Positions 36,801 through 51,800 are shown, counted from the first letter of the stretch. The stretch: DNA of 64,000 nucleotides from Diphasiastrum complanatum (GCA_029204225.1 CM055106.1:19416149-19480148), one strand, 5' to 3'. Notes: generated by a model from the sequence alone, not told the origin. Numbers and translations: made by a program.

Positions 36801-39252
36801 TGAATTCTCATTCTCATCACTCCTCCAAACGCTGTACTTGCCAATGGTAGCCCTATTCACCATTTTGGGCTGCTCAATGGCTTCGTCTTCAAGTTTTCTT
36901 TTTTCTTCTTCACTCTGTTGCATGAGTTCTTTTAGCCGTTGATTCTGTTTTTGAAGCCACATTTTCTGCAAAGAATCATTTTTTGAAAGCTTAACAAGAC
37001 GAGCTAACAGTTGCTATGCAAAACAGCTAGAGATAGTGCTCCAATAACTGACAAGTTGGAGATGACGACCTTTCCTCTCCAATCAAACTTCAATCACTAT
37101 GGCATCCTAAATTCTTGAACTGTTTAAGTAAATCTCAGCAGCCCCATCAATACAGACTAAGACTCCCATAATATATGCAAAAAAAAAACTTTTAACAGAA
37201 TGGATTAATTGCAGATGTGATTGCCTATGACAGCTCACAGCATTTGAACAAAAAATAAAACACTCACTGTTTTTTTTCCTTGAGCAGGATCAGGACCTTT
37301 TGAAGACGAATTGTCTTCTGCATAAGATCTACTGATTACAAGCTCACCTACATGCTCTGCATCTAAACACCATGCCACACAAGACCTCAATGAATTGTTA
37401 TCACAAACCTTGAGATGGTGATCATGTTAGAACAAAACTTTGAGTGAACATCTCCATCAACTAATTTGTGGCTGTTTCCTGCTAATCTTTCTATTCTAAA
37501 TTTACGGCTCAAACCTGGTTTGGATTGTTCACCAGAAGCAATCACCAACTGATCCTCTGCCTCTGTTTCCTTTAAATTCTCCAAGACTTCTTTACCCTGT
37601 TGCCCATGTGTAAAGATTCTGCTGTTAGTGAGTTCATAGAAAGTTATCAGAAGAGCAATGGGGAAATAATAGCTTCAGATGTTCTTAAGAATCATAATTT
37701 ACCAGAACCAACTTTAAATCCAAGAACCTACACATGTTCATTCTGTGCTGGTATCATTTCATAGATACTGAATAATGTAGGCTACCTTGAGAGCAATCTC
37801 ATCTTTTCTTGCCATGTTTAGCATTTTTTCTTTTATCAAAGAAGAAGATTGGTCATTTCCTCCCCTTATATTTCTATTCAACGGTTGGTATCCTTCTGAA
37901 TTTGCAATAATGACATCAAGTACCTACAGTCACAAACAGTGGAAAGCTCAGTTTGAGCATCACATCCTTCGTTGACCTTTATTAGCATAAGTATTTGCTA
38001 AACCATGTGATTCCTGGAAGCGTAGCTCCTTGCTCTGAAGTTTGTTCTCTGCCTGAAGTAAAGCTAGGCACTAGCATAGAGACAGATAAGCATATGGTCC
38101 CAGATAGAAAATGCCTGAATCGTGATGCTTCATTAGCAAGCTAGGTACAGAGCTGAAAATTAAGTTGTGAAGGTGAAAACCGCATGTAAAGAGGGAACAA
38201 GATAGTAAGTGACCCGCACCTACCTCTCGAGGAAAATAAGTTTCAATCCGCTTCAGTGCACTCAACCTTCTACTGGTTTCTCCACGATGCTGTACCACAT
38301 GCACTTTTTTAAATTTCAGATCTACAATTTCCAATCTCAAGTCGTTGACACTATCTTCAGAATTTGCTACATTTACCTAAATCGCTCTTTTCAGTGGTTA
38401 CCCTAAAATAGCCAAAACAAAGATAATGCAATTGAATAGCCGGAATTATTACCCCACAACAACAAAGATCTCAAAAACCTGAGAGTTTTAAGGACGAACA
38501 GAACACTATTTTCTTGATTTTCCAAATACGAAAGTAAAAGTGCTTACTGCATTGGATGGATCATTCCAAAACTCCACCCTAGCTACAACCATAACAACAA
38601 GTTAAAGATTAAATCAAATAAGAAATACTCATCCCGGTAATCAACATTAGCACAAAGCTTAGTAGAAAGGTGTAGCATAATTGTCAACTTCAAGAATTCG
38701 CTTATAGGATTTGTTCTATCATGCAATCGTGCATCAATGGTATTCTGCCCGAATTAGAATTGATATTCTGTAATTTAAACATAAGTTGGACAGAGAAGGA
38801 AAACTGTGACGCTATGATATTTTGCTTAACTTCAGAAACCGCTTACATAGAAAAAGTATAAATAATCAGGAACTTGAATGATATGACAAAGAACATTGCA
38901 GCTGACTATATTTCCCAAAATTCTCAGTCTGAAATACTTCTCTAAGAGCTGGCAGGTTGAAACCAAATCTAACTCCGCAAGCTCTCTAAAGGTCGTTTTA
39001 AAGATCTATGATCTACTACTATTTTTCACTGTTTGCAAGATTAAGTAAATGCTCCTAACATGACATGTTCAGAGACTATTCCGACAACATTGTAGACTCA
39101 CCAAGAGAAGAGCTGAAGTTACTGATGCGCCCAGCTAAGAATACAAGAGAAAGAATGACAGAAATTGCAAGTAACGCTAAGGTTGAAAAGGATCTTCGAC
39201 CACTTCGACCGCGCAGCTGGGAGCCTGGGGCTCCCCATCTCCTGGGTGGCAT
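33876..39252 (-). CDS. GAUT3: Galacturonosyltransferase, GAUT3-like (GT8 family)
   Basis: A Golgi type II membrane glycosyltransferase that adds galacturonic acid from UDP-GalA in pectin synthesis. Nine exons: 39252-39102, 38366-38224, 37923-37786, 37596-37409, 37331-37268, 36965-36634, 35460-35103, 34861-34274 and 34151-33876. All have GT/AG borders and agreeing phases, giving 745 aa. Residues 21-42 form the signal anchor (SFSTLALLAISVILSLVFLA). The stem and coiled region spans exons 2-7 (KDQLIMARVYASIAQ, VVKKLRAML-like segment). The GT8 catalytic domain includes FLDDDIVVQ (DXD, about 569-572), AVETCGASFHRFDKYLNFSN, and HYNGNLKPW (about 707-715). The end sequence FAKYKPHWTKYVKFD resembles GAUT3 more than GAUT1 or GAUT4, from memory, so the paralogue is less certain than the family. 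The 77-nt fourth intron is inferred from phase. Confidence 0.93.
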
Positions 39253-42200
39253 CTTCAGCCGATCAATTGATGCATGGATGTTAACCAGCTGCTAGAGTAG
39301 TTCCTCCAGGTGAAATACGCGTAAGCAGAATCATATTGAGGCTTGCATTAAGCCAACTTTGACCAATGAGAAACACGTTTTTGTCGCACCGAGCTTGCTA
39401 CTGAAGGAATGTCACAACTCAACGAAGTCATATATTTCTGAAATATGTCAGAACGCTAACTTCTACAATTGCTTGCTAGAATAATGAACCTTGCAAGTAT
39501 GCTCGTCTATAAGTCTGACGTTTCCACAATGCGCTGCAGCTGGCAAACGGTTCTTCACACGGTTCAGAGCCTCTCAACATGTAATATCCTGGAAAGCTCA
39601 CGAGCGTCTTCAGGAATCAGCGTCGAGATGCAGCCACTCAGTATACCAAAGTGAAGGTTAATACGTCCTGAACAAGTGACAAAAAAACGCTCACAGAATA
39701 AGAAACGACGGGCTATATCTCAACTTTCAAAATAACAAACAGTTTCTTGCAAAATACGCGTACTTACAAATCACCATATATATTTGAACAACAATGCAGC
39801 ATTTCCATGATTTTATCAACATTTTTAACCTTAACACACCACTCCTGCATACAGCAACTGAGCAACTCCAACTCCAGCACGAACAAACATCTCAAAGCAG
39901 TATTGCTGACAGCCAAAGCTCTACGGAATGCAACTCTGCAGTTTCTGCATCTGCAAACTTCAAAGTTCAGAGGATTACGTACATATATCGTAAAAAGCAT
40001 ATCGGTCTGCAGCTCTTGAATTCAGCATTCCGATTTCCGAGCTCCCTTCCATCTCTGATCCAAATCCTCCGATCATTATCGCCATAAATCTTCAATTATC
40101 TCGCAATCGTCATCCTTTTCCCCGCCGTTTCCTGCATAAGCCTCGAGAGCCTCCACTGCGATGTCCCCGACAGCACTCCCCAAAAGACGGGCTACAGCCG
40201 TCAGGGCCTTGCAATCTGCAAGCCCAAGCCCTTCTCCACCTTTCAAAGAAAAGCCAAGTCCAACAAAAACTTGGCGCTAAATTCCTCGCAAAAGGTTAAA
40301 AGCTAAACCATCGCGGCCTTTTCAAATGCAAGCCAAGCTGGTGAGCCAGCCTTTCAAATTGAAAGCTTTAAAAACTTCACTAATTCATCTATTAATTCTG
40401 ACCTCATGAAATATCATTTCTGACAAGATTGGCCAGGACTTATGGACATGTCTGCCAACATGGCAGGATCAGTAAATGGGGGGCAGACTCATTAAATTTG
40501 GTCACAAGCTCATTAATAGATTCGTTAATACCAATGTTGGGCGGGTATATAGGTGCTCCGCTGATAAACCCGAGATCATAGAACATATGCAACCGGCAAA
40601 TGATTTTGTAGTATGAGGATCTAGAATCAGATTTCCGAGTATTAACTATGTATTAATGCTCATATTGATACCTAGGCTCCAGGGATTTCAAGAATTCTTA
40701 GCCCGATATTAATATAGTAGTGCATTTGTAGTGAATTTTTCTTGATAACTAAAATTTAAATATGTAAATATTTATGTTAGTGCCCCCAAATACAGTGATG
40801 GGCAGCGACAAATTTTGACTTCTCCATGTTGATTGCATATTGCATGTGAAAAAAGTTCCGCCCTTTGAAAATCACATATTACCCTTGAAGTAATGTAATT
40901 TTAGCAATTCATAGATATTTATAACTGAGTTGATAACCGGCTGATATACGAGCCCAGTTAATACCAATCTCCAACTCATATACATCCTCATATTGATACA
41001 CAACTAGTATTAAATCTGTGAAAAAATTGCAATATTTGAATTCGGCGGTATCAAGGTTTTTTATACTCATCCAACGTTGGTTAGTACCCAAGGAAAAACG
41101 ACATATATTGAAATTTGCACATATATTTTTCGTTGGATAAATAGTAAGTTTGAGCACTCACAATTGTGAATCGGTTTATGATTCGAGCTCTACAATATGC
41201 ATTGTGAAAATTCTATTTATACTATCTAGTTAGCTAAGATTGCACTTTGACATGTATCCTTAACTTTCAAAATGACCTGCTCCAATGACAATGACTTTAC
41301 TGCATTGCTCCTAAAAGTCAAATAGGTTACATTAAGTCTAATATGATTGGAGATAAATACCTTTGAATTTTTTGTATGTCTACACATTTGTGCATTAGTA
41401 CGATAGTATGCTTATCTTGTCTCAAAGCAAAAGAATAGATGACAAGAAATTTACTTAAAAGATTGCAACTTTCTATAAAGCCGACATAAAATACTTATGG
41501 ACTTCAAAACATTAAAAACTCATTTGTTTATGAAGGAATACGAAGTGCCATCACTAAAATAGAGCGCCTCAATGGTCATGCACAATCCTCAACTCCCAAA
41601 CCCAACTAATAACCACTCTTAATTGCCAATCTCGAGGCACTAGACATTATTTTTTGCTGAAAATTTTGAGATGGTATTATGAGTTGTGCTTGATGTCAAT
41701 TGACAATAAATTTCAGGTGCTTGCCATCTTTCACAAAAACTTGCAAATTTTTTATGAAGTTAACTTGCTATACTCTCTTTATCTTACACAGAGATGGAAG
41801 TGACGACAATCCAAATATCACTCAATGGTTGCATGTACTACCTCATATTGTTCAAATATGAATCTACATCAACATCACCACCATCCAATTTTTGAAAGGC
41901 AATAAACAAAGAGTACTAAGTGAATTTTTGCTTTTGCACAATTTTGTACATGTAATAAAATTCAATTACCACTAAAACTATACCTAGTGGACTTTGTGCC
42001 AGAAGAAACATCATCAATCGAAGTACAATGAAAACTTATATTTTCAACCATGTGCTTCGAAGCATCACAACATGTCATGTTTTCAAAGTTATAATGAAAT
42101 GTCTCAAAGCACAGGGGGAACTTTTATAACTGAAAAAACAGTTATTGTGGCATTCAAAAAACCCAAGTTTTGCAACAAAGTATCCAAAAGAGCTCAAGAG
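39253..42200. other. Intergenic: GAUT promoter side, no other gene seen
   Basis: Upstream of GAUT exon 1 on the minus strand. A GC-richer patch at about 40080-40330 holds a 39-codon plus-strand frame from 40161 (MSPTALPKRR start), unrecognised, perhaps only promoter or leader DNA. The rest is AT-rich. Confidence 0.35.
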
Positions 42201-42206
42201 CTTTAA

Positions 42207-42805
42207 GTTTCTCTTGAATCAACCAAAAAGAGGATAGCAAATTTTTATTTCTTGACTAGACCATTAATGCATTCGATGCTTTTGAACAATCAAAATGTAA
42301 TAAATGAGATCTTGTAGGTCATGTCCCCTATGTTGCTTCGATTCAATCTCGCTAGCTGTCAATGCAAGATTCTTGCTTCTATTGGTTTCGGTATTCTCAC
42401 TTGCACCAAGCTCTTTTGCATCTCACCAATATGCTATGGCCATAATGAAGTGTGTTGTAATCTGAATGATTTTTTCAAGAATTCTTTTGTGTTATGGAAA
42501 AGGGCTATGTATGCACAGCAGCTTCTGTAGTGTATGACTGCTTTCTTCAGCAAATCAAACTACTGCTCACATCAAAATTTCCATTGCACAAGGTACACAG
42601 AAGATTGTTTCTAGCTTCATATTCCAGCATCCAGTTTGTGTGTGCCTTTTGACTGTAATACATCAGTGCACGAAAACGGAACTGCACTGATATGTAGGAG
42701 CGTCTATGATGTTCATCTACTTTATCCCACAAATAACTGTATCCCGATGCTTTTACGCTGTGATGTTTCCTTGAAAGAAGCCAAAGACTCCATGGCTGTG
42801 CAGTG
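42207..42805 (-). other. Probable 3'UTR side of the SPATA4-like gene
   Basis: Sequence just beyond the TAA at 42806. The minus-strand open frame at 42732-42547 lies after the stop and has no family resemblance. Confidence 0.35.
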
Positions 42806-45800
42806 TTATCTTAAAAAACTTTCTAAATCTCGCCGTATCATCTGCAATCAGTAACTTGCTAACAATGAGATGAAACTGAAGATAAATGATCTACCATGTA
42901 ATTGCTCATTGCTGCTAGAAAAGTTCACAACTTACATGCAAAGTGATTTTAAAGATCAGCTAGAGTAGATTTATATAGTACAGGTAGAACTGCAACATGA
43001 CTATGCAATAACTGTCAATCAACTTTGATGACCAAAACTTTTCTACTGAGACCATGTGGGCACAATGCCTCGTTGTAGAAATGTTTGGGTAAATGTCATG
43101 GTTTGCAATTGACCATATCATTCCCACAACAGGAGAATGATATACCAAATCACGCAAACTTAACTCATAAAGAAAAGCTCAAATGTAGAATTCAGTGAAT
43201 GAACCTCAAATTGTTTCTTATCAGCCTGATGTTTTGCTTCAAGAATCTCTAGCTCTGTCAATGTCTGGCCTGCTGGATGGTGGTTTTCCTGCAGCTCCTT
43301 CGCAACCTCCTTCATTTTTGGTCTTGGAATAGTGGATGCAAACTTAAGTGCCTGTTGTATCAAGGTCACTCGAGCTTTCATATGGTGTTACTTTTTATTT
43401 GACTCAAGTATACACTTGAAAACGTGTAGAAGTAAAACTTCTAATCTACGCAAAATCGCTGCCCAGCATGGATGCAAACTCTAGATGATTATCTTACCAG
43501 ACAGAAAAGCTATCAAAAGAGCAAATCAATGACAAATGAGCTAAGCTAACTTAAAGCTGCACACCCACCGCTGCTATTAACAAAATGAACGTTGTAACAG
43601 CTCTTAAAGAAAATGAGATAAGATGATGTTTAAATAAATGCACAGTGAGTCTCAAAATTCAGGTAAGATCTTGTAAGAGTAACGTGGTGCTAAGGGTGTG
43701 CCAAAAGTCATCCATGTGTAAAGTTTAAGAGTGAATCAAACAATCTGCAGTGTATAAATGGCATGAACTACCTGATGAGCTCAAAAAAATGAGATATCAT
43801 GGGCTGTGCAGAAAATAAAACAATCAAAAAGTTGACAAAACTGTTTAGGATATAATCTGAAGGTCTTTTTACACAAAGTTTGAGCCTCTCAACTCCGTGT
43901 ATAGCACTGATAATAATATTTTATCATGTCTCTGGTTATGCTACCATCATGCACCAATGTGGGAGCAGGTCAGATAAAATATCCATACAAAGACCAACAT
44001 GCCCAATTTCTCCCTATTCCATGACAGATTCAGCCATGATAAAGGCCCAGCACCAGCAATAAGGCCCAAGAATAGTATGATTGATGTTGGGCCAGTCAAA
44101 AGTCTGGAGTATTTCTTGCGCAGAGACAACAGGTTATTGAAGCTTTGTCCTACATATTGGAACTGGGCCTCACAAAGATATCAAATTCACAGCAGACCAT
44201 TTTCCTCTTAATAATCCAAACCAATTAAGCCTTCAATTAAGCACACTGATTTGAATGGCTCCCTTTAAATATCAGATTCAATCATTTGTTTCCAAAACTC
44301 AAAGATCAGATGTGGGAGCTCAAATTGAAATGTTTCCCTCCAACGATTAGATTTAGAGGTTGGAAGTATTTGCTGATTATTAAAGAGAGCTCTCCTACGC
44401 TCTCAGACAGCTATTTGCTCTCCAACATAGCCTAGCCCAATGTAGCTTTAGTGTAGACATAAGCTAGCTAGGAATGTTGTCCCAAAGTCATACTAATAAA
44501 AATAACGAATGGGGCAATGTAACTAGTAATGTCTTATAAAGCACAATAGGCTCCAATGGTATGATGGTTGTAAAAAATGTCCATAACTCATGCTATACTA
44601 ATGAAAAAATTAGCCTCCGTGTGCTAAAATAAACATCCTATATCGAAAATAAAGGGCTAACATATCTACTACTATTGAACTGCAAATGGTTACTGGTATG
44701 GCCCATAGTAGGGCTACAGATCTAGTGCTCTATACATCTGAATAGTCGAAACAGTTTGAGTACTAGGATCAGTAAGAGGTTGATTGTTTAAATGGAAGAA
44801 ATTATGTAGTTAAGTTGGGTTGGAAAACTTGTGAGGGTGGATAGGTTCTCCATCTCAGAGATTTCCCAGACATGTTATTTAGTCATGAAGAATAGAAACC
44901 TTTGGTAGCTGAGTTACAAGATTCTCAATGAGAAATGTGAGTAACATATGCGGATTTTGGAGGAATCTGCTAGATAATGATATATGTTTATGTACTGGGT
45001 CATAGTGAGATTATATTCATATGTGCATAATAAACCTTTGTATGGATGTACTATGTATTAATGGTTACACTTAAACCAGTTGTTGAACATAGACAAATTA
45101 ACAAGTATTGTTTAGAACAATTACTTGCAAGTTAGGAAGTCTTTTTATGGAAGATTTATTTGTTAACTTAGAAATAATTTGGATAACAATCTAAATGTGG
45201 TGTTGTACTAGTACAATTAAGATCTGCACTTGGACATTTAAGGTCTGAATCATTGGCAATTAACTTGAATAGCTTGATTACTCCTAGATAAAGTTAAGTA
45301 GTTAAGTGAGCAATGTGAAGAGAATTCACTAGAAACTGTTTGTTTTAATTTATAATACTTATAAGACATGATTTGTGAGTCATCAAGATTCATTAGTAAA
45401 AATTATGTGCATAGGATATAGGGAGTTCTTGGCTTAGAGTATTTCTCAGTTGAGAAATAGACTTAGTTCATTAATGGTTGTATCCCAGAGAGCTCAATTG
45501 GATAACATATCTTAATGGTTCCAAGAATGACAACTGAATTTATATGGAATTCAACAAAACTTTGGGTGTCTAAATTCAGTTTTAAATAGTAATCTAAAGT
45601 ATATTTTTTTGTAGTTGAAGATGGTTATCAGTACCTTTTAGGTATACCTTCTGTCTTTGATTACCTGTTGAGTGTAGAACTTGGATATTTCGCATTTCTG
45701 TTAAGAATGTAGTTTGAAGAATATTCTTAAAATCTAGAACTTTTTCAGAGATTTTGGAATGATTCTTATATTTTCTGAGTTGTGTTGGACATATACTCCA

Positions 45801-48800
45801 GTATTCTTTAATGATTAGGTATGGCTTTGGATTCCAGTGAATTATGATTGATGAATCATAAGAGTCTAAATATTTATGGTTGATGGATCAGAAATAGGTA
45901 CTTAATTATTATCAAAGGAATATAAGAAAATGTGACGATTCTTTAAGTATGATGAGTAATTCTCGATCTATTGAATGAGTCAAGAATTTAGATTAGTATT
46001 TTGAAATCTAAATCTCTTTACTCCAATGATTTTGAAAACGTATGTGTCTTACAAGCATTCTCATTAAGTGAATTAGAAGAGTTTGCTTACTTTAGTGGAT
46101 GGTACTCTGCTACAGATTATGGTCTGTAAGTGCTTGTGTATGGTTTTCAGCCTAGATCTCCAATTGTTGGGGAGATAGACAAATCTGAGATTAGATGATT
46201 GCTATTTTCTTGCATGAGATGCTAGAAATATCTGGGATACTTAGAGTTGAGTTAAAATCATTTTATCTTGATGGATCTCCTAGAGATTCTAGTTGGAAGA
46301 ATTATTATGCCTTAGAATTTTGGATGTTCTAAGAGTATTTTGTACCAAGGAGCATTTATAAATTGTCTACAAGAAATTGTGGATAGTTTTGGACTATAAT
46401 TGTTAGTTTTCTTTAACTTTTCAACTTTGATCACTAGTGTTAGGTGATAATTCACCTAGCGTTTCATGTAAACAGAATTTACATGGGGTGATGTTACCAA
46501 TTTGGAGAGATTCAAACATGATTGGGAAATTTATTGCTTAGTGTACTTGTTAAATCTGAAAAGGTACTCCACTATCCAGAGCAAAGACAAACAATTAAAA
46601 AATCGTTCTATCTCTGAGTACTTGTTTGATATTTGAAGTTAGACTAAGGATAGTGATTTCCTAGGTAGGTCAAGGGATTGGTTTCTGATGACAACATTAG
46701 GGGTAATAATGTGAACATTAACTCTTACACTCCCCCTTAATGTTTAAATTCTTAGTGACAAGAACTATGCATAGCACAAGTATGCATGTGTATCCTCCAT
46801 GACATCCATGTAATGAAGATGTAGAACTTCCTCCGTATGATGGATGTTCACTTCGTGTTTGCATTCCTATCTTCAACCACTCTCCAACAACGATGCAAAT
46901 AGAATGTCGTATATGAACCAAACCAAATATGCAAGTAATAGAGCATCCCCAATAGAAAGATAAAACGTATGCAATACTTCCTCACACAAAGTGATTGATA
47001 CTCCTCCTCAAATACTCTCACAAAAAGTACTTAACACTGATTGTTCCATGGACTCTCCTACCTCTAACTCACACATAGAGTCACTTGCCCCAAACAACTT
47101 TCCAACCTAAAAAGCATCTCATCATGACATCTATTTATCCAGACACTATATCATATGCAAACTTCACAACTGGTGTATGTCCATCTTCCTGCTGATTAAG
47201 ATATTCAAACACCTCCATCATAAAACAATTGTCCTGAATCTTTTTCCACCACATCCCTATATCGAAATCATCCATGATGATAAATGAAAGTAAAGATAAA
47301 AAATTCTTGATACTTGAAACTTCCTCACCTTGAAGGAACCTGCTTCACTTAAGAAGATTTCATATTTATTTTCTAAGGCTGATCAATAACCTGTCGATTC
47401 ATATAAATGAACCCTGTTGTTTTTTATGAGGCTAAACAACAACCTGTCCTGTTGAATTTCAACGGCTAATCAAGAACCTGTTGATTGAATCTTCTTGGTT
47501 TTATGAGGCTAAACAACAACCTTCCCTGTTGATTTTCAAAGGCTAATCAACAACCTTAGCTTCCAAGTCTTATGGGAAACAACAAAATCTTCCACATGAC
47601 AGACCATGAACTTGGATAGATTCAAGAACTTAAAGAAATAACTTTTCTTCAACTCAAACTAGATCTTCCTAGTAGAATAGATCTCACTTGGTACCACCAC
47701 ATGAACAATCAACTATGAATTGGATAGTAACAAAAGCAAACAATCACTTCGATTAATCATAGATCTCAAGTAATATTAAGGCAGACTTTGTAGTCTCCTC
47801 ATGCAACACAGCTCCTTGTAGTGTCAAACCTCCTTTTTCACAAAGCTGCCACCCTTGTAGATGAAAATTGAAATTGAGAGTTGGCTACCTCCACACCTTG
47901 AAGATGGTCGAATCAATCTGCATATGATGCTTGATCCCGTTCGTCGAGTACCTCCTTGTTCTCTCAAATCTTGAACCATGCTCTGATACCATGCTAGAAA
48001 ACCGACTTGCTCATAAAAGTAACCCAAGACAAGATTCCTATTGTTGTTAGCCATACACATACATTTAAGATGAAAATGATGAAGCAATGATGATGAGATA
48101 TACTCCAACTATGTCCCATTGCAAATGGACTAGGGTGCACTACATACATATAGACAATAGTCTATGCCAAAAAGCAAAAGCAATCTAAAAGCAACCTTAA
48201 AGCGATTGCCTAATTGATGTCTCTATATAAGGTAAAGCATCCAACACCACATTCATTTGGAAGAACGGCGGGCGGCCCTTAGACTACGAGCCAAGCTTAG
48301 AGGTACATCCATTTTCATGGACAATGATATATCGGGATGGTAAGGCTCGGTATCTTGATCCCCCAAATCCTGAAAAATAGGGATTAGGACCCCCCGGACT
48401 AGGGAGCAGTCCGGGGGCGGACCGTATCAAATCTTGAAAAAAATTGGATCCTTGGCTTACCAATAGGACCTCTCGGAATGGTTGGAGGCCCAACTCATGA
48501 TGGTGGATTATTATGGATCTATCAGTGAGTCATAGGGGAACTAGATAACGTGGCCCATATAGGCTGCAGAGGTGTCCAATGAGGTGTCATAGTGCACTAC
48601 TAGTGGTGCATGGGCCTTGGAGGGTATAGTATACCCATTGGGCTCTCACTAGTGGATGCTTGATTGTGTGATTGGTAGCTACATGTTGCTGGTGTGATTC
48701 CTCCTTCCCTTGTGATAGATTGATCCATAGCTTGGGGGCTAGATCAGTAAGATCTAGGTTTGGTTGGGTCGGTTTGTCCACCAGCCGCCGATTCCCTTGT

Positions 48801-51800
48801 GTTGCTTTCTTGCAACTTGCTTAGTTTCAAATCCTTAAGTGAGGACTTTATACCCTCTGTACCACATCATATTATAGTGGCAGAGTTTGTTGTCCCCCCT
48901 ATTCAAATTGAGGCCTTGTTCCACATTGTCACTTTCATACAGCGTCTAGAGGATCTCTAGGGTGGAGATACGCACTATGCTGCAACAGCTTTGTCATCAT
49001 CCAGACACTTACTTTCTGAGGGACACTCGTCATGGTACTCCCAGGCCCGTCGTCTCCTTTCCACAGTGGGTATTCAGATTACTAACCTACCTGCTGGTAC
49101 TCATCAGTATATTCGAGGCCATCTGTACAGAGCATATCTTCAAAGCACTTGGCAGGGTACACTGGGGACGAAGACTAAGTTCTTTCATGCACATTTTCTA
49201 TCTTTGGATCCAGCTGGATGTCCTATAGTACCCGGTTATTTAGTGGAGAGTATCTCACAAAGATTGTTGTTGGATAGTGATGGGTCAGTTTCGTGTTTCC
49301 TCACACCAGCTAGCCATCAAGACTAGCAGATATAGTGGCACTCCGCAAGAGGCTCGACTCTGTGATATGTGTGATACACGAGGTAGAGGACGAGTTCCAT
49401 TTTCTCTGCAGATGCCCAGCTTACTATGAGATCTGTGGGAGAGTCATACTCTCTACTTTGATATCATACGAGGATCCCAGGTGTGTTGCATTGATGATTT
49501 GGGAGATGTCAGACTTGAGGATGGTGAGACTAGACACAGACAACCCCCCCCCCATTGATACGGCTGAGTATCAGGGAGTGCTTTCTTGTCAGAGACAGAG
49601 ACATAGGGTTTGCCAAACACCTTTTGGGCAAAAGCTTGCAACACGACAACTCACATCTTGAATCAGTGTCCTACAAAATCAATGGAAGTTAAGATACCTC
49701 ATGAAGCTTTCACTAGAAAGAAACTTGATACTTCTCACTTGACAGTATTCGGTTGTGATGCTTAAACGCATATTCCTGATGAGAAATGAAGGAAATTGGA
49801 TGCAAAACTGTCAAGTGTCTTTTTCTTGGCTATGATGAGAAGGCCAAGGCATACAAGATGCATGACATGAATGCACCTTTTTTGTTACTCTTGTTCCTTC
49901 TAATGTCTACTCCTCTTGCACACATGTGCCTCATTGTTCCTAGGCCCTCCCCTCATCATGTTGTATTTTGTCAATATACCGCTCAAAAAATAGTTGAAAT
50001 ACATAATGAAGCAACTTTGCTTCAATTGTAGAAGCCCCGATCATCATGTCAAAGATTGTCCACACCCAAATCCCCCTACTGTTGTTCAAGTTCATGATGC
50101 TAACAATCCTTATATATCTACTTCATACATTTTCAAGAAAAATTGCCGCTCTTGATGTTGCTGCATGTTTAGCACAACATGCATATGCTACTTAGTTTGG
50201 CAAGGTTGGTCAACGTCACATTAGGCTACATGTTCGAATTACTAGAAAGGGATTTATTGCCTTATTCAAATCCGGCAACACCCACTCCTTTAATAGTAGT
50301 AAGACACATTCACGTTATCCCTATTACTACACCAAAATCATTACATGTAGAAGTTGCCAGTTCCCATTCATTTCAGAGTACATGCATGTTCCAAGGCCTT
50401 ATTGCTCATAAAGGCAATTTCACGGCTCAGGTTGATTGACAAATGATCCTTGTTAACCCCTATGATCTTGTTCTTGGGTTGACTAGTTTGCCTCTCTAGG
50501 AAATTTTGAAATAGAAGCTTACTTTTTTCAAACAATTCATTCACAATTTGCCTAAAGCCATTCTTGTAGCTCTTTTTTGTGTTCATACCATTTTTTACAC
50601 ATTTGTTGCCCTTGAAGTTATTCCTCCTCCTATACCTAATTTACTCCATACCTACCTACCATCATGTTTTTACCAAACTCTCATCATTATCATGTTAACA
50701 TAATATCAATCATTGTATTGATCTTCTTCTGGGTACTGTTCATGCTTCCCAATCTCCTTATCGGATGTCTCAATATGAGCAAGCCAAGGTCCATTGTCAA
50801 ATTGAAGATTTTGTCACAGCATAGCCTCACTGTTCCTAGTCAGAGTCCCTTTGGTGTCCTCAACAAAAAAATGGGACTAGACAAATGTGTACTGATTTTT
50901 TCGCCCTCAAGTGCCTCACTATTTGTAAACAATGTCCTGATCCTCACAGAATAATTTTGATCAATTGGATAAAGTCTTCTTTTTTTCTAAGATTGATTGA
51001 AACCAAAAAACAGCATTTCACAACTTTTTGGGCCTTTATGAATTCCATGTCAATCTATCCAAGTTTTGGCATACACCCACTGATGCTCAAGAAGTCTGCA
51101 TGTTTTCAGGCCTTGCTACTCATTTATGCATTTTGCTTATAATAGTGCATCTTCTACATACTTCAATAAGCAAAGACTTTACATTTGAGTGGATCTCTTC
51201 TTGTCACAAAAAGCCTTTGATAACCTCAAACAATACTTAGGTCCAATCCTTGCTTTAACAGATTTTGATCACATAATAATTGTCGTTGACCAGTTTTGTA
51301 AGTGTTGGTGCTATTCTTCATCAAGGCTCTAGTGTGATTACTTAGGAGTCATGTTGTTTATGATCTTATGAGACACATTCTTCTACCCATGAAAAAGAGC
51401 TTCTTGCCATCATTCACGCCTTTACCAAATCCATTATCTAAAGCCAATGCCTTTTGACCTCCATTATTTGCCTCACTCAGCTACCATCACAAAAAAGACA
51501 CTTAGTAATCACCAGTTTCTTTGGATGCAGTTCCTTAACTGTTCAAGTATCAGTTTCATTATCGACCTAGCAAACATGATGTCACTGTTTTGCTTATCTC
51601 AATTTCCAGCCCTTGTGAAATTACCATGATTCTTCCTACTTGGTTTGACGTGCTTTCCGCTACATATCCCATCTGCCCTAATTTCCACGATAATTCTCTT
51701 ACAACTAGACCACCCTTGGCCATTTATCATACCCAGAGAGGCTATATAGACTACTTCTGAGCGATTTCTGGGGAAATCAGATTGATATTCATGATATGGA

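Noticed and set aside
39065-39295. Plus-strand 76-codon frame
   Set aside because: Antisense of GAUT exon 1.
42547-42732. Minus-strand frame starting MWDKVDEHHRRS
   Set aside because: It lies after the TAA of the SPATA4-like gene, with no family resemblance and no supporting splice phase.
47980-47991. tRNA-Met-like sequence
   Set aside because: Only the 3'-end complement is present. It is a retroelement primer binding site, as at 30421 and 63552; no tRNA gene fold is seen.
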